Assembly: GCF_000719335.1 (NCBI RefSeq)
Contig: NZ_JOGB01000034.1
Coordinates: 1-64,000 of the forward strand
Source: Streptomyces sp. NRRL S-87
GTDB taxonomy: Bacteria; Actinomycetota; Actinomycetes; Streptomycetales; Streptomycetaceae
Direction: 5' to 3'
DNA: 64,000 nt
Shown: one piece after another, positions 42,401-50,275 of the stretch
Numbering within the stretch: the first letter of the stretch is position 1
Layout of the letters: every line of letters starts with the position of its first letter
Notes under the pieces: model-generated
The model's input: only the letters and a program-made list of their open reading frames with translations
The model's database searches: none
What the model was told of the DNA's origin: nothing
Translations under genes and position numbers: made by a program

Positions 42401-43285
42401 CTGCCAGGAGACGTTGGGGGCAGCGGCAGTTGGCGCACGCACCAGGAGCGGCGCCGGTCGTGCCGCCCCGCGTGTCCACAGCCGTTCCGGCAGGACGTTC
42501 AGGACCGCGACCGAGTTGTGGACGCTCCAGTGGCGGAGGACGTCCTCCACAGCTGAGGTACCCCAGCCGGCTCCGACGGTGTCGCTCACCACGAGGATCA
42601 CGCGGCGGCCCGAGGGGTCGGAGATCTCGTGCGGGCTGCGGGGTCGTCCATCCGCGGTGTGGGACACCACGGGTGGGCCGTCGGAATCGGTACCGCGCAG
42701 GAACCACACCCTGACGTCGCGGAAGACCCCCGTCTGCGAGATGACTCGGCACAGTTCGTCCACCAGGTCCTGCCAGAGGAGCATCGACTGGTGGGTGTCC
42801 ACGACAAGGGCGAGGTCGAGCCAGTGGCCCCGTTCCGGTCGCAGCACCGGGATCAACATGTGCTCTTCGATGCTGCGGACAACGGTCAGTTCCTCGTCCA
42901 GTTCGGTGAGGTTACCGCCGACCCTGCGGCGACCCACCGGCCGCAGGGCCCTCATCATGGCGAGCACGTCGTCCAACGCCACCGCGCGGCCGACTTCGAC
43001 CAGGTTGCCCCGCCTGCCGCCCTCAGGTGCTCCTTCATCGGACGCCGCGAACAACTGCGTGCGGGTGCGTGGGCCGAGTGCGGGTTCCCGGGCCGGCGCC
43101 CCGACAGGCGGAGGCTTCCGCTCGGGCGCCTCCGCGTCCATCGCGTCCACCCCGTCTCCTGGTGTCGCCTCGGAGGACCGAGGGGTCGTCGTGACGCGCG
43201 CACTCAGCCACAGGATGTCGGCCAGTTCCTCCGTGCCGACGTCGACCCCCGAGTCGACGATGGCCTGCAGCAGTTCCTCGATCAC
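39446..43285 (-). CDS. vWA / degenerate trypsin-like / cyclase-like / TPR protein (SAV_2336-like) of VMAP conflict system
   Basis: This 1279-residue multidomain protein starts at GTG 43285, 13 nt after the ATPase gene. Domains: a short N-terminal helical part; residues about 150-275 a vWA-like Rossmann domain with MIDAS-type LALVVDTHQSM and RVILVVSDTVGAGWG; a helical linker; about 563-765 a chymotrypsin-fold domain (TTVGTGFLLTRRLVLVPAHLVAGG, with His at 594). In the last, the nucleophile motif reads GLAGAP (Ala 718 for Ser) and the usual Asp is not evident, so it is a pseudoprotease. About 785-985 resembles a nucleotide-cyclase-like module common in actinomycete signalling proteins. About 1030-1270 contains TPR-like repeats (EPRLAESLHHLGRSLGELGRHDEGQVALAEAV and copies). 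It probably senses or scaffolds for the MoxR ATPase and caspase encoded upstream. Confidence 0.8.
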   Translation of the reverse strand: MIEELLQAIVDSGVDVGTEELADILWLSARVTTTPRSSEATPGDGVDAMDAEAPERKPPPVGAPAREPALGPRTRTQLFAASDEGAPEGGRRGNLVEVGRAVALDDVLAMMRALRPVGRRRVGGNLTELDEELTVVRSIEEHMLIPVLRPERGHWLDLALVVDTHQSMLLWQDLVDELCRVISQTGVFRDVRVWFLRGTDSDGPPVVSHTADGRPRSPHEISDPSGRRVILVVSDTVGAGWGTSAVEDVLRHWSVHNSVAVLNVLPERLWTRGAARPAPLLVRAPTAAAPNVSWQLAPVSRRRYRRHGGLRLARITAVPVVEAVPESLSCLAHLLVGNSRWTRMSCLRLDGRAEPGTVSGSGVRADATGDQPGQAASADPRHVLARFREGASPTAQELAGYLSAVPLTLPVMTLVRRAMIPHSKNAHLAEVVLGGLFQPWHTGPGKIDPTRLEFQFLPGVREALVGSQLREEISAVHELVRRSVWDYLTLHQGPTGHFPATEITSSDAGDRTVGSEALAFAEAAAGAAAPTEPPETSGVVPHPVSPVTQEQQSPSHPAELSADRVVMVTASAGQQTTVGTGFLLTRRLVLVPAHLVAGGSPVSVALTGGDGRIRCSTLWVHPDARHPAALLLADEDVGEAAGFGSLTPLRWGRIVRSTPLPVPCSVLGFPGRSDARTWVAGSVRPAGDAARERYAFVSSTAARERSRSKRREQWAGLAGAPVAAGDLLLGLVAASTFREVAQLEVLPVSVLLRDPDFVQIVTRHLGTPPRVEPVPGDLPVPTSRTVVLGGLESPADRDRLCLAVDVRVAGPGSGLRGSGRQPPQDHVFDAELRVRQMLEDVLGVAGVDATVAQGTEGAGPDFLGGLTPSTTTAESAGRIVLGLSDALATLNSSRSGRAHVCLGVAIAAEHAAGGSGDRRGDAVDEAVRMLGTATVRRRVQQGLDSKGRSRELVLAITGSVLDALVSQVGPDVSSDFTPIAADDPVLSRARAAVYSGDPSRLGRAAIGRAPQPGPARLTDPDQPSGVFDAAVEDVIAWRQLAREEPESHRPGLARALGALAAEATRLGRKEAALAVISEAVTVWAECAADAPDVFLDPLIDALREQSSVCRELSTTKPATYEPRLAESLHHLGRSLGELGRHDEGQVALAEAVAIYRKLSVTEAATYRPGLARSLHDLGRSLGELGQYEEGQAALAQAVELSRELSTAKPATYLPHFAESLKDLGRLLARAGRPEEAVAAVKLSIHTYRELAASRPEYLDPLDEALQDLSVLQRDGDTTG

Positions 43286-43298
43286 TGCGAGCGCCTCA

Positions 43299-44360
43299 TC
43301 ACGTTGAAGGTCCGGTCAGTCGCTGCATGACGGTCGCCACGAACTGATCGCGGTCGGCCGCATGCGACCAGGCATTGCTCATCCGGAGCTGAATCGCGTT
43401 GAGGAGCTGATCGGTGGCGAGGTCGCCCGCCGAGCCGCGGTCGAGGAACGCTTCGATCAGCTGCTGGTACTCGTCGCCCGGCACGGACGTCAGGGCGAGC
43501 CGCTGCCGGATGATCTGCTCCAGTTTCGCCTTGTCCGGCTGTTCGAGGTGCAGCCTGATGCAGCGGCGCAGGAACGGCGGCGGGAAGTCCCGCTCGCCAT
43601 TGCTGGTGAGGACCACCACGGGGAACGCCAGGCAGCTGACCCGACCACGGTCGATGAGCACGTCGTGCTCCGGACCGTCCTCGGTGGCGAGACGGACCCG
43701 GGGCTGCCGGGCGGCGAGCCGTGCCAGTTCGGTGATCTCGAAGCTGCCTTCCTCGAAGACCGTGAGGAGGTCACCGGGTAGGTCGATGTCGCTCTTGTCG
43801 ATCTCGTCCACGAGTAGGACCCGAGGCCTGAGCTGCGGAAGCAACGCCGTGCCGAGCGGGCCGAGCCGCAGGTAGTGGGCGATGGAGGGAGTGGGGACAA
43901 GGGCGGGGCGGTGGCTGCGGTACCGTCCGCGCGCGCCGCCGGTGGGGAGCCTCTGGAACAGATTGGCGTCCTGGAGTCGACTGATCGCGTCGTAGTGGTA
44001 GAGCCCGTCGCGGAGCGTGGTGCGGCTGGTGATCGGCCAGTGCAGCACCGGCCCCAGAGCCAGATCGGCCGCGATGCTGTGGGCCAGTGTCGATTTCCCG
44101 ACTCCGGGCTTGCCCGTGACCAGAAGCGGCCGACGCAGGTACAGGGCGGTGTTGACCGCGTTCTTCTCGGCCTCGCCCGGCACGTAGCCCGCACCGCGGC
44201 TCTGGCTTTTCGACCAGGCGGGGCTCTGCGTGCCCGGAGGCTGGTACGACGGGTCAGGGGTGCCGGTGAACTCGCGCCACGGGGGAGGCTTGATCGCGGT
44301 CAGTCGGCCGAGTTTCTCCTCGGGGCTCCCTTTCCCGCAGTAGATCCACCAATCCTTCAC
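43299..44360 (-). CDS. MoxR-type AAA+ ATPase of the VMAP conflict system
   Basis: This 353-residue AAA+ protein begins with a DWWIYCGKG segment typical of MoxR ATPases in vWA-MoxR-VMAP operons. Walker A is GKPGVGKST (83-91), Walker B VLLVDEIDKSD (181-191), sensor VVVLTSNGERDFPPPFLRRCIR. GTG 44360 is chosen because GGGGA lies 6 nt upstream; ATG 44417 overlapping the previous stop (TGATG) has no ribosome site. It is expected to use ATP to control assembly or release of the caspase-VMAP effector together with the vWA protein. Confidence 0.88.
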   Translation of the reverse strand: MKDWWIYCGKGSPEEKLGRLTAIKPPPWREFTGTPDPSYQPPGTQSPAWSKSQSRGAGYVPGEAEKNAVNTALYLRRPLLVTGKPGVGKSTLAHSIAADLALGPVLHWPITSRTTLRDGLYHYDAISRLQDANLFQRLPTGGARGRYRSHRPALVPTPSIAHYLRLGPLGTALLPQLRPRVLLVDEIDKSDIDLPGDLLTVFEEGSFEITELARLAARQPRVRLATEDGPEHDVLIDRGRVSCLAFPVVVLTSNGERDFPPPFLRRCIRLHLEQPDKAKLEQIIRQRLALTSVPGDEYQQLIEAFLDRGSAGDLATDQLLNAIQLRMSNAWSHAADRDQFVATVMQRLTGPST

Positions 44361-44416
44361 TGCATTCCCCGTTCTGCTCGTTCCCGTTGTCCGTGCACCG
44401 TCGGCGGTGAAGGGCA

Positions 44417-46423
44417 TCAGGACAATGACTGCGACCCGGGCCTGCAATCCGGGTCGTCCCACAACAAGGCCAGCGGGTGCCGCCAGCTCGGCTGCTCCTC
44501 AATGGGTGGGGCCGTGCTGCGCATCCTCTTCAGCGTCTCCGGCAGGCGCCCCACGTCGACTTCGCATTCCTCCGTCAGCGCTTGGGTCAACCCCCCGTCC
44601 GCCCCGCCTGGAGCCGGTGGCCCGCCGCGGCGCCAGACCGCGATGGGAACGCCCGCGTCCAGCACACCGTCCAGGGCGTCCATGAGCCGTGGGTCGGAGA
44701 CTTCGGCCAGCACGCAGACCGGAGGATCGTCTCCTTGCAGCGTGTAGCCCAGATCTTCCGTGACGTCGGCGTCGGTCAGTGCGCGAACGGCTTCCGGATG
44801 CCGTCCGCCCTGAGCCATGAACCATCGCCACTTCTGGATCCACGCCCCATGGCTCACCCCCATTCGCTCCGCGGGGCAGCGGACGACGACCTCGTAGAGG
44901 CGGCCCAGTTCGCGGCGCTTGCCCATCCGGCCGATCGGCAGTTTCCAGCTCTCGAAATCCGTGTCGATCAATTCGAGGGGCACGTCGAACTCGATGCGGT
45001 CCACCCCGCGAAACGGTGGGCGCCCCGGAGCTCCGCCGGGGATGCCGTCACCCCCGGAGAGGGCGACCAGCTGGTCGGCGAGCCCGAGGCGTACGGCGTC
45101 GAGGTCCAGCGGACTCTCCGGCTCCCAGAGGTTCGTGAACCCGCCCGAGTGGAGCCACATAGTCACCCGGTATCCCCCTTCGAGCGCACCGGCTTCCTCC
45201 AGCCGCACGTGCAGTCCCGTATGACCAGTGGTGGCAGGTGGCGGTGGGAAGGCTCCTACGCCGAGGCGCTCGCCGGTACTCGCGACCCATGCCTCGAGCT
45301 CTGCGGCCCAGGTCGGATCGGCCTGCCTCGCGCCGTCCGCCAGGTGTCGTACGAACGGCACGGCCAGGGGCAGGTCCGTCCGCCGGCCCTGACGCTCGTC
45401 GAGGTCCCTGACGATCTCCGTCAGGCCGGCCGCGGGCAGGAAGGGGGTCGGGACGTCGCAGCCGGCGGTCTCGAAGGCGTAGCGGTAGGCGTCATAGGCA
45501 CGGTCCGGCAGTGTGCGCCCGGAGAACAGCTCCCCCAACCCGTCCCAAGCGGCCTGGTCGATCCGGGGAGCGCGCGGGATACCGAACCGGTCGTCGACGA
45601 GGATCGACGATCCGTCCCAGTCACGGTCGCGGACGAAGGTGGGCATCTGCCAGCCGAGGTTCTGTTCCTCCAGCTCCCGGAAGCGGTCCTGCATCGCCCT
45701 CGCGATCTCGACGAGCCCCTGCACACCCTCGTCGAGGGTCTTGGCGCCGAGTTGCTGCAGCAGCACGTCGGTGAACTGACCGGCGCCGCGCTCTGCCTGG
45801 TTCTTGGCCTCCTCGCCTTCCCGGGACGCGTACAGGGTGAACTGGTTGCGTCCCGGAACAGCGCCTCCCATGCCCGGTTCCGCGGTGCCGATGCCCCGAG
45901 GGGCCTCGACCCTGCAGGCGTCGACCAGCGCCGCCTGAAGGCGGAACCGCGTGGGCCGCACGTTGTCGGACTTCCACCACCTGAGTGCCGACTCCAGATT
46001 GAGGTGCACCAGGTGCTCTCCGGTCGCGTCGGCGTACGGCAGCAGCATCTGGCGGTGGGCGTCGAGGAAGCCGTGCCCCGCCCAGAAGATCCACAGCAGG
46101 TCTCCGTCACAGCTGTGGAGGTCCTGGTACAGCGCCTTCTCGATGTTCTCCCGGACCGCCGGCCGGTGGGTGGCCTCGAGCGCGGCCAACGGCGGTGCCG
46201 CTCCCCAGTCGACCGGCGTGGACGCGAGCGGCGACAGGAACAGCCGTACGTTCGCCGGCGGGACGCCCGCCGGCCCGGTGAGCCATCCGGCGAACCGCAG
46301 TGCGTCGCGCGCCGCACCCGGCAGGTCCCACCTGTGGCTGACCTCGTACTCCTCGATCCCCACCACCAGGGCGAACGCCCGGTCAGGGGACACGGGCGAG
46401 GAATCCGCGCCGGGCATGGTCAC
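44417..46423 (-). CDS. Caspase-like peptidase fused to VMAP-type C-terminal region
   Basis: Residues about 14-250 are a caspase (C14) domain: RAFALVVGIEEYE opening strand, catalytic His117 in FWAGHGFLD, catalytic Cys170 in LVDACRVE, then FTLYASREGEEA. About 280-395 is a helical middle region (LFSGRTLPDRAYDAYRYAFETAGC) as in VMAP-M. About 410-668 matches the VMAP-C pattern: HVRLEEAG, GVDRIEFDVPLELIDTDFESWKLP, LGRLYEVVVRCPAERM, VCVLAEVSDPRLMDALDGVLDAGVPIAVWRR. GTG 46423, preceded by GGAGGGG at 5 nt, overlaps the hydrolase stop by 4 nt; product 668 residues. The intact dyad suggests an active suicide or processing protease. Confidence 0.85.
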   Translation of the reverse strand: MTMPGADSSPVSPDRAFALVVGIEEYEVSHRWDLPGAARDALRFAGWLTGPAGVPPANVRLFLSPLASTPVDWGAAPPLAALEATHRPAVRENIEKALYQDLHSCDGDLLWIFWAGHGFLDAHRQMLLPYADATGEHLVHLNLESALRWWKSDNVRPTRFRLQAALVDACRVEAPRGIGTAEPGMGGAVPGRNQFTLYASREGEEAKNQAERGAGQFTDVLLQQLGAKTLDEGVQGLVEIARAMQDRFRELEEQNLGWQMPTFVRDRDWDGSSILVDDRFGIPRAPRIDQAAWDGLGELFSGRTLPDRAYDAYRYAFETAGCDVPTPFLPAAGLTEIVRDLDERQGRRTDLPLAVPFVRHLADGARQADPTWAAELEAWVASTGERLGVGAFPPPPATTGHTGLHVRLEEAGALEGGYRVTMWLHSGGFTNLWEPESPLDLDAVRLGLADQLVALSGGDGIPGGAPGRPPFRGVDRIEFDVPLELIDTDFESWKLPIGRMGKRRELGRLYEVVVRCPAERMGVSHGAWIQKWRWFMAQGGRHPEAVRALTDADVTEDLGYTLQGDDPPVCVLAEVSDPRLMDALDGVLDAGVPIAVWRRGGPPAPGGADGGLTQALTEECEVDVGRLPETLKRMRSTAPPIEEQPSWRHPLALLWDDPDCRPGSQSLS

Positions 46424-47640
46424 GCGTGCCCCTCCAACGCGGCGACGATCCGGTCGTACACCGAATCCAGCTTCCAGTAGGCGCTGTGGCACAAAGGGAA
46501 CGGCTGACGGCTGCTCACCTCGTGGTCGGTGACGCGGACGTCAGCGGGGAAGATCGGCTGCGCCTGGTACGCAAGGAGGTCCTGCCGGTCGAAGATGTTC
46601 AGCCACGGTGGGAAGCCGATGGGCAGCCCCTCGCCCGGCGCCAGGCTCGTGAGCGCCCCCAGCTCGTGGAGGAACGGTGCCTGGGAACCGACGGTGACGA
46701 GGAGCTCGATCCCGGGCAGCGGGGCCTGCTCGGCGGCTGCCAGCGCCAGCACGTCCACCAGCGCGATTCCCCCCAAGCTGTGCCCGATGACCACGGTCGG
46801 CCCGGGCGCTGCTGCGACCGCCTGGCGCACGTACTCCCGCAGCGGGCCACCTCGGGCCTGGTAGCGCAGGATGTCGCCCACCGCGGGTGTGGCGCCCGTG
46901 GTGATCGGGCCGCGCCAGTGGTTCAGTGCGGGTTGCGTCGTCACGCGCAGGGCGAGCGTGCCGAGCACTGCTCCGACCTTGCCCAGGACTCCGCGACCGG
47001 TGCCGCCGAGCCGCTCGATGAGCATGTTCACGAGCTTGTCCCGCTCGGAGCCGGTGCAGAAGGCACTCTCGCCGGCCGAGGCCAGGGCCGAGGCGACCAC
47101 GGCCCGGGCGGTGGCCGCCGTGACCTCGCCGCTCGCCTCGGCGTCCTCGGCACGCGCGCACGCCTTCGCGAACTCCTCGGATCCGGCCACCGCGGACAGC
47201 GCTGCCGCGTAGTGCTCCCGCAGGCCGGTGGCCGACAGCAAGGCGGCCAGAGGATCTGCGGCGGGCATCTCCGGAGGGAGCTCGGCCAGCCGGTCGGCGA
47301 CCTCCCGGCCGGGGGCACGCACTCCGGGAGACCGGTACTGTTCGCCGCCGGCGATCTCCGCCAGCACCCGCAACTCGCACCAGGGGTCGGTGAGCAGCAG
47401 TTGCCACTCGGCGGTCTGCTGATCCGGAGGAGCGGCCCCGGCCGGTGCGCCGCGCGTCTGGTGGTACCCGGGGATCGATCGTCCGTCCGCGCCCAGGGTG
47501 GCGCCATGTATGTCGCCCCAGTAGCAGGGCGGGATGTCGGCGTCTGGGCAGCGGCTGCGCAGCGATTCGCTCACTTGCTTGAACAGGGTGTCGAAGCGCT
47601 CGCGCCGCACGCCGGTCCCGTGGACAAAGAGGATCCGCAC
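46420..47640 (-). CDS. Alpha/beta hydrolase (lipase/esterase-like), first gene of the VMAP operon
   Basis: This 406-residue protein starts at GTG 47640 behind GGAAGGGTGGGG. It opens with the strand and oxyanion loop RILFVHGTGVR, followed by a long helical cap (about 75-235). The nucleophile elbow VVIGHSLGGIALVD places Ser at 288. Candidate acid and base are Asp351 (NIFDRQDLLAYQA) and His385 (PLCHSAYW). The overall pattern is that of serine hydrolases with lipase-like elbows. It is translationally coupled to the caspase-VMAP gene (4-nt overlap). In this context it may be a second effector, for instance acting on membrane lipids, or a regulated accessory enzyme. No signal peptide, so it acts in the cytoplasm. 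Confidence 0.8.
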   Translation of the reverse strand: MRILFVHGTGVRRERFDTLFKQVSESLRSRCPDADIPPCYWGDIHGATLGADGRSIPGYHQTRGAPAGAAPPDQQTAEWQLLLTDPWCELRVLAEIAGGEQYRSPGVRAPGREVADRLAELPPEMPAADPLAALLSATGLREHYAAALSAVAGSEEFAKACARAEDAEASGEVTAATARAVVASALASAGESAFCTGSERDKLVNMLIERLGGTGRGVLGKVGAVLGTLALRVTTQPALNHWRGPITTGATPAVGDILRYQARGGPLREYVRQAVAAAPGPTVVIGHSLGGIALVDVLALAAAEQAPLPGIELLVTVGSQAPFLHELGALTSLAPGEGLPIGFPPWLNIFDRQDLLAYQAQPIFPADVRVTDHEVSSRQPFPLCHSAYWKLDSVYDRIVAALEGHA

Positions 47641-47698
47641 CAGACCCCACCCTTCCGAGAGCCCGTCAGGGAGGATGATAGGCAAGATGTGAGCGATA

Positions 47699-48778
47699 TC
47701 AGCGTTTATCCAGATATCGCCTTACTGCGTCGGCCCCCCACCCCTCCGACAAGCCCCGCGACCCCCCGATGGCCAGGTCCCACAGGTCCTCGCGCGCCAG
47801 GCCGGCCCGTGCCCAGGCCTGCCGGACGCGGAGGAGCGGTTCGAGGACGGGTTCGGCGGAGAGGACGAAGGTGGCCCAGTGCATCGGGGCCATCCGGCGG
47901 GCGCCGAGGTCGAGGTGGGCCCGCACCGCCTCCTCGGGGTCGGCGTGCACGTCGCTGAGCCACCAGCGCGGGGCGTAGGCGCCGATCGGCAGCAGGGCCA
48001 GGTCGATGCCGGGGAAGCGGCGGCCGATCTCGGCGAACCAGTGGCCGTACCCGGTGTCGCCGGCGAAGTACACCGTGCCCCGGGTCGCGAGGTCCGTGAG
48101 GACCCAGCCGCCCCACAGGGTGCGGCAGGTGTCGAACAGGGTGCGCTTGGACCAGTGGTGGGCCGGTACGAAGTCGAAGCGGACCCCGCCCAGCACCGCC
48201 CCCTCCCACCAGTCCAGCTCGGTGACCAGGGTGAAGCCCCGGCGCCGGCACCAGCGGGCGAGTCCCGCCGGCACGAACAGCGGGGTGTCGCGGGGCAGCC
48301 GGCGCAGGGTGGGCGCGTCGAGGTGGTCGTAGTGGTTGTGGCTGATGACCACGGCGTCCACCCGCGGCAGGTCTTCCCAGCGCACGCCGACGGGGGTCAT
48401 CCGGGCGGGGGTGCCGAGGATGCGGCGGGACCAGACGGGGTCGGTCAGGACGGTCAGGCCCCCGACGCGGAGGATCCAACTGGCGTGGCCCGCCCACGTG
48501 ACGGAGAGGGTCCCGGGGGCTGCGGCCGGCAGCGGCTCGGGGGCGAACGGCAGGTCGGGGATCCCCCGCAGCCCCTCGGCGGTGGGGCGGAAGGCGCCCT
48601 CGCGGGCCAGCCGGGCGAAGGCCCGTACGCCCGGCAGCGGCGCGGTGAGGCGGTCGGCGAAGGTCCGTGGCCAGGTGCGGGGTTCGCCGAGGGGGCGGAC
48701 TTCAGGTGTGGTGGCGACGGCCTGCTCCGGGCGCCGGCCGCGGGCCGTGCGCACGGTCTGTTCCGTCTGTTCCGTCAT
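47699..48778 (-). CDS. MBL-fold metal-dependent hydrolase (NAPE-PLD-like)
   Basis: This 359-residue metallo-beta-lactamase-fold protein has SVTWAGHASWILRVGGLTVLTDPVWS, the zinc motif VISHNHYDHLD, the FVPAHHWSKRT His pair, YFAGDTGYG, and APMHWATF. The arrangement is that of N-acyl-phosphatidylethanolamine phospholipase D-like hydrolases. ATG 48778 with GGAG 8 nt upstream is preferred over GTG 48796. It ends 58 bp before the hydrolase of the VMAP operon on the same strand, so partial co-transcription is possible, but it is not a usual component of such systems. Confidence 0.88.
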   Translation of the reverse strand: MTEQTEQTVRTARGRRPEQAVATTPEVRPLGEPRTWPRTFADRLTAPLPGVRAFARLAREGAFRPTAEGLRGIPDLPFAPEPLPAAAPGTLSVTWAGHASWILRVGGLTVLTDPVWSRRILGTPARMTPVGVRWEDLPRVDAVVISHNHYDHLDAPTLRRLPRDTPLFVPAGLARWCRRRGFTLVTELDWWEGAVLGGVRFDFVPAHHWSKRTLFDTCRTLWGGWVLTDLATRGTVYFAGDTGYGHWFAEIGRRFPGIDLALLPIGAYAPRWWLSDVHADPEEAVRAHLDLGARRMAPMHWATFVLSAEPVLEPLLRVRQAWARAGLAREDLWDLAIGGSRGLSEGWGADAVRRYLDKR

Positions 48779-48854
48779 CGGGGCGACTCCATTCACGGGC
48801 GTTCGCGGGCGGTTTCGCGGGCGGTTTCGTGGCCGGTACCGGCCGGAGCGGACC

Positions 48855-50093
48855 TCAGCTCAGTTCGTCGATCACCGACCCGAAGCGGCTCAGCGACCGG
48901 CGGACGTGCGGCAGTTCGAGGGGGTCGGGGGCGTCGAGGGCGGCCAGCCGCTCGGCCTCGGTGGCGCCCAGCAGGGGTCCGGTGGCCAACCGGACGCGGG
49001 GGGCGCCGAGATCGTCCGCGAAGCGGTGGCCGCCGGGGGCGGGCGCACCCAGCCGGTCCGCGAGGTACTCCTCCAGTTCCATGGCGTCGCCGATGCCGTG
49101 CCGGGCGAGGCCGGCGCGCAGTGGGGTCAGGTCCGCGTACAGGTGGCGGCCGGCCCGGGGCGGTCGGGCGAGGGCGCCGGCGGTGAGCAGGGTGTGGTGC
49201 AGGGCTGCCGCGATCCGGCCGTGCAGGGCCGCGGCGGTGCGTACCCGGGTGGTGATCGTCTCGGGTTCGGCGAGGGCGTGGGCGGCGGCCGCTGCGACGG
49301 GGGCTGCGAGCAGGGCGCCGGTGGCGGCGAGGATGTCGAGGGTGCGGGCGTGCAGCCGGTGGCCGGGGGCGGTGTCGGGGAAGCGGGCGACGGCCGCCGG
49401 CCAGGCCGGCGGCAGCAGCGCGCCGGCCAGGTCGACCAGGACGGTGACCTGCTCGGGGGCCATCTCGGCGGGGCTGACGAGGACGGTCTCGCGGGGGCGG
49501 TGGAGGGTGTCGCGCCAGGTTTCGTCGCTGACGATGGACAGGCCGGCGTCGACGGCTGCCTCGCAGGCCTGGCTGAGGATGCCGGGCGGGGCGACGGTGG
49601 CGGTGGGGTCGTCGACCACGGAGAGCAGGAGCAGTCGTGGGTCGCCGCCCTCGGCGCGGACCCGGGTGACGGTCTCGAGCAGCGCGTAGGGGTCGGGGAC
49701 GCCGCCGCACTCGGCGGGGGTGGGGACGTGGTAGGCCCGACGTCCCAACAGGCGGACCTGAGGAGTCCACCAGGCGGGACAGGGCCGGGGCATGAGCACG
49801 TCCCCGCCGTACGCCCCGAGCAGCGCGACGAGCAGTGCCGGCGCGCCGGGGGCGGCCGCGATCCGGTCGGGGACCCCGGCACGGCCGGGCGGGGCGTCGA
49901 AGAGGCCGCGGCGCTGCCAGTACCCGCGCGCGGCCTCCCGTACGGTCCGTCCACCGCCCGGTGGCTCCGGGGCAGCCCGGTCCGCGGCGGCGGCGAGTAC
50001 GGCGGCCAGCTCGGCCGGCACCGGGAGGCCGGGGTCGGGGGCGGGTGGCCCGTAGCGGACGGGACCCCGGCCTTCAGGCACCGTCCGCTGCAT
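48855..50093 (-). CDS. Aminotransferase class I/II-fold protein lacking the PLP lysine
   Basis: The 412-residue protein aligns by pattern with fold-type I aminotransferases: a PAWWTPQVRLLGRRAYHVPTP ligand region, the PPGILSQACEAAVDAGLSIVSDETWRD segment carrying the Asp that holds the pyridine nitrogen, and a late RVRLATGPLLG. Where active enzymes have a Ser-Lys motif before the GWRxG turn, this one reads VDLAGALLPPAWPAAVARFP with no Lys. It therefore probably cannot form the internal aldimine. It may be a non-catalytic paralogue or bind PLP or substrate for regulation. ATG 50093 follows a GGAAGGGGCGGTGGGG stretch. Confidence 0.7.
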   Translation of the reverse strand: MQRTVPEGRGPVRYGPPAPDPGLPVPAELAAVLAAAADRAAPEPPGGGRTVREAARGYWQRRGLFDAPPGRAGVPDRIAAAPGAPALLVALLGAYGGDVLMPRPCPAWWTPQVRLLGRRAYHVPTPAECGGVPDPYALLETVTRVRAEGGDPRLLLLSVVDDPTATVAPPGILSQACEAAVDAGLSIVSDETWRDTLHRPRETVLVSPAEMAPEQVTVLVDLAGALLPPAWPAAVARFPDTAPGHRLHARTLDILAATGALLAAPVAAAAAHALAEPETITTRVRTAAALHGRIAAALHHTLLTAGALARPPRAGRHLYADLTPLRAGLARHGIGDAMELEEYLADRLGAPAPGGHRFADDLGAPRVRLATGPLLGATEAERLAALDAPDPLELPHVRRSLSRFGSVIDELS

Positions 50094-50160
50094 CTGCCCC
50101 ACCGCCCCTTCCGCTTGCCGTCGCCCTCGCCTCGCCTCGCCTCGCCACCACCGCATCCCA

Positions 50161-50200
50161 CGCCCCTTTATACGGAGGTTTGCCAGATTTCGCCCCTTTA
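50161..50200. promoter_or_regulatory. Direct repeat CGCCCCTTTAT, 30-bp spacing
   Basis: CGCCCCTTTA occurs at 50161-50170 and 50191-50200 (each followed by T). The 30-bp spacing (three helical turns) and position 68-108 bp upstream of the aminotransferase-like gene fit tandem regulator sites; on the minus strand they read TAAAGGGGCG. A CTCGC tandem (about 50128-50145) lies nearer the gene. Confidence 0.45.
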
Positions 50201-50275
50201 TCCGGGTATCGGAGTCCGCACACGGGCCGGCACGCGGACACCGCCACTCCCCCCAGCCGCAACGGTCCCCCGACC

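Noticed and set aside
44417-44462. Earlier ATG starts (44462, 44417) for the MoxR ATPase
   Set aside because: Neither has a ribosome site; GTG 44360 has GGGGA at proper distance and begins exactly at the conserved DWWIY segment.
38707-47640. Secondary-metabolite cluster interpretation of the 36-48 kb region
   Set aside because: The lone glycosyltransferase, MBL proteins and hydrolase have no scaffold-building enzymes nearby; the operon structure fits the caspase/VMAP system instead.
47660-47725. GATATC-N13-GATATC-like symmetry upstream of the hydrolase gene as an operator
   Set aside because: It lies mostly in the coding end of the upstream MBL gene and the half-sites are only 6 bp; not strong enough to list.
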